A stretch of DNA of 46,317 bases from a virus: IMG/VR virus record IMGVR_UViG_3300025853_000164, positions 1 to 46,317 of that record; one strand, 5' to 3'. Below are positions 24,860 to 32,511 of the stretch, one piece after another. Every line of letters starts with the position of its first letter. Within the stretch, counting starts at the first letter, position 1. The translations under genes were made by a program, and so were the position numbers. Under the pieces are notes generated by a model. That model worked only from the letters and a program-made list of their open reading frames with translations. It was not told where the DNA came from and made no database searches.

Positions 24860-25039
24860 ATGGCGCATGAAAGTCTTGAGAACTTTTATAAGACCAATTT
24901 TGCCTTGATGCAACATCATAAATACTCATTAACAGAGTTGGAAAATATGATACCTTGGGAAAGAGAAATTTATGTATCTCTTCTCCAGCAATATATTGAG
25001 GAAGAAAACCTGAAGTATCAGCAAAAGAATGGCATTTAG
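24860..25039 (+). CDS. Small hub assembly / tail chaperone protein, gp51-like
   Basis: A 59-residue protein (MAHESLENFYKTNFALMQHH at the start) with ELENMIPWEREIYVSLL and an acidic helical end. It begins three bases after the gp26 stop and overlaps the following gene by 11 bp. I recall similar short proteins annotated as gp51 hub assembly catalyst in cyanophages, although T4 gp51 is far longer. The WE-containing motif and position resemble the second tail-assembly chaperone (G/T type) of other phages. Confidence 0.65.
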   Translation: MAHESLENFYKTNFALMQHHKYSLTELENMIPWEREIYVSLLQQYIEEENLKYQQKNGI

Positions 25040-26690
25040 TAGTCAGGCATTTAGGGCACCATCGTTAACATCAAGACCTAAATTGGGGAAGACTACTGTT
25101 TCCTCTTCAGTTTTTCGTGGAACTGCTGCGGCAGTAAGTTCCCCCAAGGCTATGAAAGTTCCCAAAGGAATGGGGTATGATAGCATTTATCGTGGTTCTA
25201 ATGTAGATCCTAAAAATCTAAAGCAAGAATCTACACCTGTTGAACAAACTCTAGTAGAAACAAATAGAATTCTTGTAGAAATACAAAACCAGTTAGCGAT
25301 TGATTTTGCCTCTAGGATTGCGAGAGATAAAGAAGAAGTTAATAAAATAAGAGCAGTATCCGATAAAAAGAAAAGAGCAGAAGCAGAAAAGGGTGCTGAG
25401 GCAGTCAAAAAAACTGGTGGTATTATAAGTGGAATAGGCAATAAAATACTTGCTCCTGCAAAGGGAATATTTGATAAGATAAAAGATTTTTTAGCAATAG
25501 TCCTTACTGGATTTTTAGTTAATAAAGCACTTCCTTGGTTGGCGGCAAATCAAGGCATTATTGATGGGATATTTAAGTTTCTTGCCAATCATTGGAAGAA
25601 GATACTTTATTTGATTGGTGGTATAATAATATTCAAGGTTGTTCGTAAGATTATAAAAATCTTTAAGGCAGTCAAGGCTGTTGCAAAGTTCTTAAAGAAT
25701 GGAATAAAAGCATTATTCAATATCTTCCGAAAAGGTGGAAGAGTGATGGGTGCTATGAGAGGAGCACTCAAAGGTGGACAAGGAGTAAAAGGTGCATTAA
25801 AAGCAGGACAGAAGGCATCACAAAGGTTTGGTGCAAAAGCGGCACAATCTGCGGCAAAGAAAGCAGCAGCAAAAACTGCCGCAAAAGCGGGTGCAAAGGG
25901 TCTTGGTAAAGCGGTATTGAAAAAGATTCCTCTGATTGGATTGGGTGCTGGTATATTGTTTGGTGCTCAAAGAGCACTTGCTGGTGACTTTGTGGGTGCT
26001 GGTATGGAACTGGCATCTGGTGCTTCTGGAACTGTTCCTGGTTTGGGAACTGCTGCATCTGTTGCGATTGATGCGGCACTAGTAGCAAAAGATGTTGGTG
26101 CATTTGATGGTGTCGGAAAAGACGGAACAGTTCTAGGAAAAGATGTTGGCGACAAAGACACAGTTGATACCAAGTTAACTGTTGGTGAAACAGTTGTACC
26201 CAAAAAACAAAGTAAAGAATTTAAACCGTTCCTAAACGATATCATCAATAATGAAGGTGCATTGTTTAAGGCAATGGATTTGTCATTTAAGATGCAAGAA
26301 CAAAACATTAAAATGTTTACCGATATAAATGAAAAGTTTGATAATGTTCTGACATCCTTTGACAATATTATTGATGGTATGAAATCTAGTAGCACAACAA
26401 TTAGTACTGGTGGAGGGGGTGGAGGCACTTCTGCAAGCACAGCAGCAGCATCTATATCTCCACCTACTACTGGTGGAGGAGACACATCACAAAAACTAAC
26501 ACCGCCTATGGATGATGGTGAAGGAACAATCACCACATTACCAATGTTGCCAGATACTTCATCAAATATTTCTGAGGCAAAAGCAGCAGCACCACAAGGT
26601 GGAGATTCTGTTCCTGTTCTGGATGCCGAAGATTCTGATAATTTCTATGTTGAATTTATGAAAAAACAATTTGGAATATTTGGAGCTTAG
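25029..26690 (+). CDS. Tape-measure / hub-like tail protein
   Basis: A 553-residue protein. It has a coiled, charged section (about 75-120) and then several hydrophobic stretches (FLAIVLTGFLVNKALPWLAA; KILYLIGGIIIFKVV; IPLIGLGAGILFGA). An Ala/Lys-rich repeat (about 225-295, with AQSAAKKAAAKTAAKAGAKG) and a low-complexity Gly/Thr region near 465 follow. Helical repeats with embedded hydrophobic segments, together with the gene order gp26, gp51-like, this gene, fit the tape-measure role of T4 gp29. Similarity to gp29 itself cannot be shown by eye. Confidence 0.55.
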   Translation: MAFSSQAFRAPSLTSRPKLGKTTVSSSVFRGTAAAVSSPKAMKVPKGMGYDSIYRGSNVDPKNLKQESTPVEQTLVETNRILVEIQNQLAIDFASRIARDKEEVNKIRAVSDKKKRAEAEKGAEAVKKTGGIISGIGNKILAPAKGIFDKIKDFLAIVLTGFLVNKALPWLAANQGIIDGIFKFLANHWKKILYLIGGIIIFKVVRKIIKIFKAVKAVAKFLKNGIKALFNIFRKGGRVMGAMRGALKGGQGVKGALKAGQKASQRFGAKAAQSAAKKAAAKTAAKAGAKGLGKAVLKKIPLIGLGAGILFGAQRALAGDFVGAGMELASGASGTVPGLGTAASVAIDAALVAKDVGAFDGVGKDGTVLGKDVGDKDTVDTKLTVGETVVPKKQSKEFKPFLNDIINNEGALFKAMDLSFKMQEQNIKMFTDINEKFDNVLTSFDNIIDGMKSSSTTISTGGGGGGTSASTAAASISPPTTGGGDTSQKLTPPMDDGEGTITTLPMLPDTSSNISEAKAAAPQGGDSVPVLDAEDSDNFYVEFMKKQFGIFGA

Positions 26691-26693
26691 TAA

Positions 26694-28271
26694 ATGGAAA
26701 CCAGACAGGTAGAACAACTAAAACTAAATGTTACAAATATAAAAAGTTTCTTAGTATCTTCAAATAAAGAAAGTCAAAAGATTTCGGCACAAAAGTCTTC
26801 ACTTATAAGAAGACAAGAACAATCTGAGAAAAGAAAATTAAAAGAAAAAAATATAGAAAGTGTTCCTGGTTCTGGAACTGCCGGAAATATTTTTAGTAAG
26901 ATTACCAGTCCTGCCACTAGTTTTCTTGATAAGATATTAAATTTTGCGGGAAGTATTTTACTTGGTGTAATTGTGAATAACTTACCTGCAATAATAGCAA
27001 AAGCAGAAGAAGTTATTAATGTTGTTAAACCACTTTGGGATGGAGCAGTAAAAACTATTGGATTTATATTCAATACTTCTAAGACCATATTTGAGGGTGT
27101 AGTATCGTTCTTTAATCCCAAAAAAGTAGAGAGTGAGACGCAAGAAGTTACCGCAGAATTAAACTCATTGGAAAAAGAACTTGACTTTGATGAAAATATA
27201 TTGGGAAATCTTGGACCTCTTCCATCCGAAGAAGAGTTTGAGCAGGATGAGGTTGAAGAAATAACTGAGAAAGTTCCAGAACCAGTTAAAACTATAATTC
27301 CGGTAATTCCTTTCAGTCCACCAGAACCCCAAAAGAGAAATGAGGGTGGGGAAATTATTAGAACAACGCAACCAAATCAATCACCTCCCAAATCTTCTGA
27401 GAATATTAGGCACCCATTCCAAAGATTATATAATAATGTTCATATGAATCGTGATACATTAGAATTATACAGAAAAAATATAGACAAATATGAAAAGATT
27501 AATGAAAAACTTAAAGGTATTAGTCTCGGAGGAGGAGCACCTACTAGTGGAGGACCTCCTTTCAGTCCCGATCAAACACCAGTACCAGTAAATGTTGGAC
27601 CAATAAAACCAGGAGGAATGTTAGATTTTATAGGACATGGTGATGGTGCCACTGGTAGATTGATATTGAAAGATGCTAGCGGTAAGAAAGTCGGTAGTTG
27701 GGAAGCTATCAGTGGTGTTCTAAGAACTGCTGGAACATCGCAAGCAGAAAGAACAAATGTTTCTGGTAGATTATATCCACTTCCCGATGGAACCTATCCT
27801 TTGGTTGCATATGCAAGACACGGATTTGTTAAGGGAGTTGGAACCTGGTCCACTTTTATTAATAATGCTTCTGGCGCAATCGGAAGAAGAAGTGCTGTTA
27901 TGGTTCATAATGATATTGGTAGTAATGGAACAGCAGGTTGTATCGGTGTTGAACTTGGAGGAACATCTGGAACTAAGGCAGAACAAGCATTTTTAACTTT
28001 ATATGAGGCAGTAAAACCAACATCGGTAAATGTTTCAATAGGAAAGGGTGCTAAAAAGAATCAAAGTTTGAAACCCAAACCAAGAGTGACACCTGATAAT
28101 GTTCCAGTATCGCAAGCACAAAAGAATAAAGGTAAGACGAAGACTGTTATTATTCCAGTAGAAGTCTCAAAACCTGTCCCAATTTCAACTAGTTCTAATA
28201 ATGGATCTACTATATTAAATACTTCTAAGTCTAGATCTAGAACATCAAATTCTCTTCACAACATACCATAA
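26694..28271 (+). CDS. Tail protein with L,D-transpeptidase-like domain
   Basis: A 525-residue protein. The first 150 residues have a coiled segment and a hydrophobic stretch (FLDKILNFAGSILLGVIVNN), as in the preceding tape-measure-like protein. Residues about 145-250 are acidic and proline-rich. Residues about 300-455 form a separate domain with GRLYPLPDGTYPL, GRRSAVMVHNDIGSNGTAGC (about 397-416) and then IGVELGG. The H405-X10-C416 pattern in a GxxH...GC context resembles the active site of YkuD or DUF2778 peptidoglycan enzymes. If real, the domain could act on the cell wall at injection. The family match is by motif only. Confidence 0.55.
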   Translation: METRQVEQLKLNVTNIKSFLVSSNKESQKISAQKSSLIRRQEQSEKRKLKEKNIESVPGSGTAGNIFSKITSPATSFLDKILNFAGSILLGVIVNNLPAIIAKAEEVINVVKPLWDGAVKTIGFIFNTSKTIFEGVVSFFNPKKVESETQEVTAELNSLEKELDFDENILGNLGPLPSEEEFEQDEVEEITEKVPEPVKTIIPVIPFSPPEPQKRNEGGEIIRTTQPNQSPPKSSENIRHPFQRLYNNVHMNRDTLELYRKNIDKYEKINEKLKGISLGGGAPTSGGPPFSPDQTPVPVNVGPIKPGGMLDFIGHGDGATGRLILKDASGKKVGSWEAISGVLRTAGTSQAERTNVSGRLYPLPDGTYPLVAYARHGFVKGVGTWSTFINNASGAIGRRSAVMVHNDIGSNGTAGCIGVELGGTSGTKAEQAFLTLYEAVKPTSVNVSIGKGAKKNQSLKPKPRVTPDNVPVSQAQKNKGKTKTVIIPVEVSKPVPISTSSNNGSTILNTSKSRSRTSNSLHNIP

Positions 28272-29606
28272 ATGTCAGCAGCACAAAGTTCTATATACGA
28301 GAAGTTTATAATCATATCAGCAGACGGACAAAATCGTGCTGATATTGCTGAGGCACAGTTTAGAGTTATAAGTTTTGATTACTACGAGAATATCTTATCC
28401 CCCTATATTACTGGGACGGTGGTTATATCAAGCACCTCTGGTTCTGCAAAATCAAACGATGATAAGCAAAACAGATTGGGAGCACTTCATAGTTCATTAC
28501 CTCTTCGTGCTGGTTGTACTCTTCTTGTAAAAATAAAAACAGAAGTTGGTGAGGCATTGAATTTTTCTGTAGAATCTGATGAGTATAAAAAACTCTATGT
28601 AACTGATGTGAGTGTCCTTGATAAAAATTCCACATCAGAAACATTACAAATTAGATTTGCATCTAGAACTGCATGGTTAAATGAGACTAATAAAATAACT
28701 AGAAGATTTACTGGAAGCATTAGCGATTCCGTCAAAAAAATACTTAAGGTTGACTTATCTTTTAAGGATGAGCAAATAAAGATTGATCCCTCTAGTAATT
28801 CATATTCTTTTGAGGGTATGAGAAAGAGACCGCTTGATTTGATTTCTATGCTTTGTATTAGAACCGTTCCATCAAGTGTCACAAATCCTGGTTATTTCTG
28901 CTATGAGACAAGAAATGGATTCAATTTTGTTTCGGCAGATAGTTTAATCAATCAGGATCCATTTGAAAGAGTTTATACTTACAATGGAAAAGTGGTGGCA
29001 TCCGCAGAATTGAAAGACGATTCTAATAACTATAAGATTGCATCCCTGAACACTCTTAAAGATCAAAGTCTTTTGTCTCAAATTCGTACCGGAGTTTATT
29101 CGTCAAAGAATGTATTTTTCAATCCTGCCACCTATGGATTTACGGAGATTGATATTTCCGTTGAGGATAAGAAATTAACACAAGACCCTAAGTTTTCTTC
29201 ACTAGGTAAAAAAGAAGGAGCACCACAATTCTTGTTTGGAGGTAAGAACGGAAAGAAATATCACAGAATACAATCGGCAATTTTTAATGTGGGTGCAGAA
29301 GGATTGTCAAAGGATGTAAATAATAGTCCGGAACTATATTATGCTGCTGGAAGCACGAGATATAATATTATGTTCTCGCAGATTCATTCTGTGACCATTC
29401 CTTGTAATACAGATCTTGAAGCAGGCGGATTGCTTAAATTAGAAATTGAATCTAATTCTCAAGATAAAGAACAAGGACCAGATGAAGTTCAGAGTGGAAA
29501 CTATATAATTCAGGCACTCCGTCATCACTTTGACCCAAATAAATCCACCACATCAATGAATTTAATTCGTGATTCTTATGGTTTACACTTTACCAAATCC
29601 AATTAA
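28272..29606 (+). CDS. Baseplate hub protein, gp27-like
   Basis: A 444-residue protein whose ATG directly follows the stop of the gene before it. Features include YEKFIIISADGQNRADIAEA and FRVISFDYYENILSPYITGT at the start, LYVTDVSVLDKNSTSETLQI, and YIIQALRHHFDPN near the end. These resemble hub proteins of the gp27/gp44 type, which form the ring that holds the spike. The next gene encodes a spike OB-fold, which supports the call. A structural hub role is likely; identity with gp27 is not certain. Confidence 0.65.
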   Translation: MSAAQSSIYEKFIIISADGQNRADIAEAQFRVISFDYYENILSPYITGTVVISSTSGSAKSNDDKQNRLGALHSSLPLRAGCTLLVKIKTEVGEALNFSVESDEYKKLYVTDVSVLDKNSTSETLQIRFASRTAWLNETNKITRRFTGSISDSVKKILKVDLSFKDEQIKIDPSSNSYSFEGMRKRPLDLISMLCIRTVPSSVTNPGYFCYETRNGFNFVSADSLINQDPFERVYTYNGKVVASAELKDDSNNYKIASLNTLKDQSLLSQIRTGVYSSKNVFFNPATYGFTEIDISVEDKKLTQDPKFSSLGKKEGAPQFLFGGKNGKKYHRIQSAIFNVGAEGLSKDVNNSPELYYAAGSTRYNIMFSQIHSVTIPCNTDLEAGGLLKLEIESNSQDKEQGPDEVQSGNYIIQALRHHFDPNKSTTSMNLIRDSYGLHFTKSN

Positions 29607-29614
29607 TAAGTCTA

Positions 29615-30418
29615 ATGGAATCTAATAACACTGATGGTATAAAATTTTTTGGTGCTAACTCCAACGAATGGATAGGTATTGTATTGAGTGCCGAATCTCA
29701 GAAAGAACAAATACAAGGAACTGGTGGTTTTGGGTGTAGATATAAAGTCGCAATAATGGGGCACCACCCAACAGACCAGGCAGAAATTAAGGATGAAGAT
29801 ATTACATATGCACTAGTTCAGTTTGGTGTATGTGACGGCAGTGGTGCCGCAAATAAAATGAGAACACCAAGAATATCTCAGGGTGACGTTGTAAGAGGAA
29901 AGTTCCTGGATGGCTCTGGTAAACAACAACCAATTATTGAGGGTGTTCTTGGTAGAACTTCTGGCACTCGTTATGGTAAGGGAAGATTTGAGTCTAAAAC
30001 TGGATTTTGGGGAGGATTAAAACCAGGAAATCTTTTAGAGAGAGATGAGGCAAACGAGACCAGTACTCCTCCTTGTGTTCCAAAAGCAATACCAAAGGGT
30101 TCTGGTAGTGACAAGACTGCTAAAAGAGAGACGGATAAGGAAGCACTAAAAGCAGCAGGAATTGACCCAGATGGAGAACCAAAGGTTGGAGAAGTTAAAA
30201 AACCAGAAGGTAATGGTTTAACGGCAGAAGAACAGGCAGAGATATTAAAAGAACAACAAACTGGCACAGTGAAAACTGACGAACAACTCCAAGCAGAAGA
30301 AGGTGGTCCATCTAACACTGTTCCAACCGAAGAAGTAGAAACCAGAGAACAACGCCAAGAAAGAGAAGATAGGGAAGCAGCACAGGCACTGCTAGATTCT
30401 GGCGAATTCCTGTTCTAA
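29615..30418 (+). CDS. Baseplate spike OB-fold protein, gp5-like without lysozyme
   Basis: A 267-residue protein. The N-terminal half carries an OB-fold pattern (NEWIGIVLSAESQKEQ; CRYKVAIMGHHP; ALVQFGVCDG; ISQGDVVRGKFLDGSGKQQP; IIEGVLGRT) like the spike base of T4 gp5. The C-terminal half (about 135-267) is low-complexity and charged (KKPEGNGLTAEEQAEILKEQ; EVETREQRQEREDREAAQAL). The lysozyme domain and triple beta-helix of T4 gp5 are absent. It lies between the hub-like gene and a gene with a beta-helix-like product. Confidence 0.65.
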   Translation: MESNNTDGIKFFGANSNEWIGIVLSAESQKEQIQGTGGFGCRYKVAIMGHHPTDQAEIKDEDITYALVQFGVCDGSGAANKMRTPRISQGDVVRGKFLDGSGKQQPIIEGVLGRTSGTRYGKGRFESKTGFWGGLKPGNLLERDEANETSTPPCVPKAIPKGSGSDKTAKRETDKEALKAAGIDPDGEPKVGEVKKPEGNGLTAEEQAEILKEQQTGTVKTDEQLQAEEGGPSNTVPTEEVETREQRQEREDREAAQALLDSGEFLF

Positions 30419-30442
30419 ATATCAACACGGAGGAAAATATCT

Positions 30443-31918
30443 ATGAGTTGCGCCAGAGCCGAATCACTAACATCAGGCAATATTATTATATCCGCAGATC
30501 CCTGTAAGGATAATACCTTTGCTAGAATAGAAGCATACCTTACTAACTTTTTTGATCGTCTATCAAAGATACAGGGTGCGGTTGATAATCTTCAGAACGA
30601 GATTAGATCTGTTGTTAAAGTTATTGGAGATACTATAACTGGATTCGTCAATAAAATTCTTGGATCGCTGAATGATAAGATTGCCGAACTAATTCCAAAG
30701 GCAATGCAAGCATTTGAGAAATTTTTAATTGGAACTGGAAGAACAATACCAGAAATCATTGCAATTGAGACTCCCCTCATTCCTGCAGTAAAAAAACTCC
30801 TTGATGGAATTTTCTGTGCAGCAACAAAAGTAATAAAGGGTGCAAAAGATGCACTGACCGACTTAATCACTGGTGCCGTTAAGAACGTTCTGAATGCCTC
30901 TGCTTGCGTAGTAGAAAATATCATTGGTGGATTTACCAATAACCTGATTAATACAGTTGATTCTATCGTTGGTCCATTACTAGAACCAATCACTGGAATT
31001 TTAGGAACATTCTTTAAGTTTGATCTGAAGAATTTCCTTGTTACAGGAATCAATGCAGTAAGAAAAATTCAGAATCTTTTTGAGTGTGATGAAGAGAAGA
31101 TTTGCCCAGCATCAACCAAATACAAGATTGATCAGGGTCCTCTAAAAGATATGAGTGAAGAGGACCAGGACAGTGCATTTAATAGAGTCTTCAGTGGAGT
31201 TGCACTTTCTCAGGGAGCAAAGAATCTTCAGTCAGACTTTGAGAAGAAATATGGTAAGTGGAGTGTATTTGGTGCTCCATTGGGTGAGGCATCAGATCTT
31301 GGACCTTGCAACTTTGGTAATGTAACCGAATGTGGATTACCTACGGCAACTATTTTTGGTGGAGATGGATTTGGTGCCGCTGGTAATGTAATTCTTGGAA
31401 AGATTATTGAGAATGTAGATACTGAGGATGCTGTCGGATCTGTAATTAAGACTGGAAGTATCGTCGGTGTTGATATTACAAATCCAGGACAAGGATACTT
31501 GGATACACCACTAATATCGTTCCAAGATGGTTGTAACAAGGGATATGGTGCTTATGGTAGATGTATTGTTGACCGCAATCCATCTTCTCCCACCTACGGA
31601 CAAATTACCGGAGTGGTAATGATAAGCGAAGGTGAAAATTATCCTGCCGATATTGATGAATTACCACTTTATATTAAGGGTGTCGTAATTGAGGATCCTG
31701 GTTCTAATTATGAAGAAGATGATACTGTTGAGGGTCTTGACCTAACAATCAGAGATGGAAGAGTTGTTGCCGCAACTATTAAACCTGGATTCGGATACAA
31801 TGGACTGCCAGACCTAAATATCAATAGTGATACTGGATTTGGAGCAGTATTGAGACCTATTATGACTGTTGCAACTCCACAAACAGAAATCGTCCAAGTC
31901 ATAGATTGTATTAGTTAA
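30443..31918 (+). CDS. Conserved virion structural protein
   Basis: A 491-residue protein with a GGAGG ribosome binding site. Residues 1-210 are helical and rich in amphipathic stretches (DNLQNEIRSVVKVIGDTITG; FTNNLINTVDSIVGPLLEP). Residues about 330-480 contain repeated beta motifs (VDITNPGQGYLDTPLISF; VVIEDPGSNYEEDDTVEG; AATIKPGFGYNGLPDLN), also seen in other cyanophage structural proteins. Ten or so cysteines are present, more than usual in a virion protein. Its place between spike genes suggests a hub or tail-tip component. Function unknown. Confidence 0.6.
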   Translation: MSCARAESLTSGNIIISADPCKDNTFARIEAYLTNFFDRLSKIQGAVDNLQNEIRSVVKVIGDTITGFVNKILGSLNDKIAELIPKAMQAFEKFLIGTGRTIPEIIAIETPLIPAVKKLLDGIFCAATKVIKGAKDALTDLITGAVKNVLNASACVVENIIGGFTNNLINTVDSIVGPLLEPITGILGTFFKFDLKNFLVTGINAVRKIQNLFECDEEKICPASTKYKIDQGPLKDMSEEDQDSAFNRVFSGVALSQGAKNLQSDFEKKYGKWSVFGAPLGEASDLGPCNFGNVTECGLPTATIFGGDGFGAAGNVILGKIIENVDTEDAVGSVIKTGSIVGVDITNPGQGYLDTPLISFQDGCNKGYGAYGRCIVDRNPSSPTYGQITGVVMISEGENYPADIDELPLYIKGVVIEDPGSNYEEDDTVEGLDLTIRDGRVVAATIKPGFGYNGLPDLNINSDTGFGAVLRPIMTVATPQTEIVQVIDCIS

Positions 31919-31920
31919 TT

Positions 31921-32505
31921 ATGGGGCAGGAAACTAGGACTACGGAGGTATTAGGACCAAAGTGTGTAATAGAAACTGGCAATCCTCAAATGGGAATGTC
32001 AGGTAGAGATTCTACTAAAATATTATGCACTAATGATATGGCAATGAGATTTATTTTATCTCATACTGAAAGTGGTTTGAGTAAAATAACGACAGAGGGT
32101 ACAGTACTAGTTGAGGCAGCTTCCAGTCCCAAATTGTCAGAAGGAGTAACAGCATATAAGATTATTGCCCATAAAGGAGACTTTGACTTAAATGTTGATA
32201 AGGGAAGCACAAAAGTATATGCCAGACAGATAACTCTTCAAGCAAGTAAAGAGATTGTTATTGATGCTCCGAGTATAAGAATTGGTTCTGATAATGAGAA
32301 TGTTACTAAAGATATTAAAATTATTGGACAACACGTAGATATTAAGTCAAAAAAAGGAAATTTAGCAAATAGTTTAATGGAAAGCAGTTACTTAAAGGCA
32401 TTTGACGGAACTTTGGTTTCTGACCTTGCACTTATTGCCTCTGGTTCTCCATTGGCAGCTGCTGCCAAAGTCGGTGCAGAAGTAGCGAAAAAACTTTTTG
32501 GGTAA
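31921..32505 (+). CDS. Spike beta-helix-like structural protein
   Basis: A 194-residue protein. The middle (about 85-150) alternates short strands with regular spacing (DFDLNVDKGSTKVYARQITL; ASKEIVIDAPSIRIGSD; DIKIIGQHVDIKSKKGN), the pattern of the triple-stranded beta-helix of gp5 and VgrG-type spikes. It ends in a helical, Ala-rich segment. With the OB-fold protein two genes upstream it could form a spike made from two polypeptides. The assignment is structural inference. Confidence 0.55.
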   Translation: MGQETRTTEVLGPKCVIETGNPQMGMSGRDSTKILCTNDMAMRFILSHTESGLSKITTEGTVLVEAASSPKLSEGVTAYKIIAHKGDFDLNVDKGSTKVYARQITLQASKEIVIDAPSIRIGSDNENVTKDIKIIGQHVDIKSKKGNLANSLMESSYLKAFDGTLVSDLALIASGSPLAAAAKVGAEVAKKLFG

Positions 32506-32511
32506 TAAGAA

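Noticed and set aside
25967-26536. 189-codon minus-strand open frame opposite the tape-measure-like gene.
   Set aside because: Low-complexity Ser/Pro/Val-rich mirror of a Gly/Thr/Ala-rich coding region; no independent signals.
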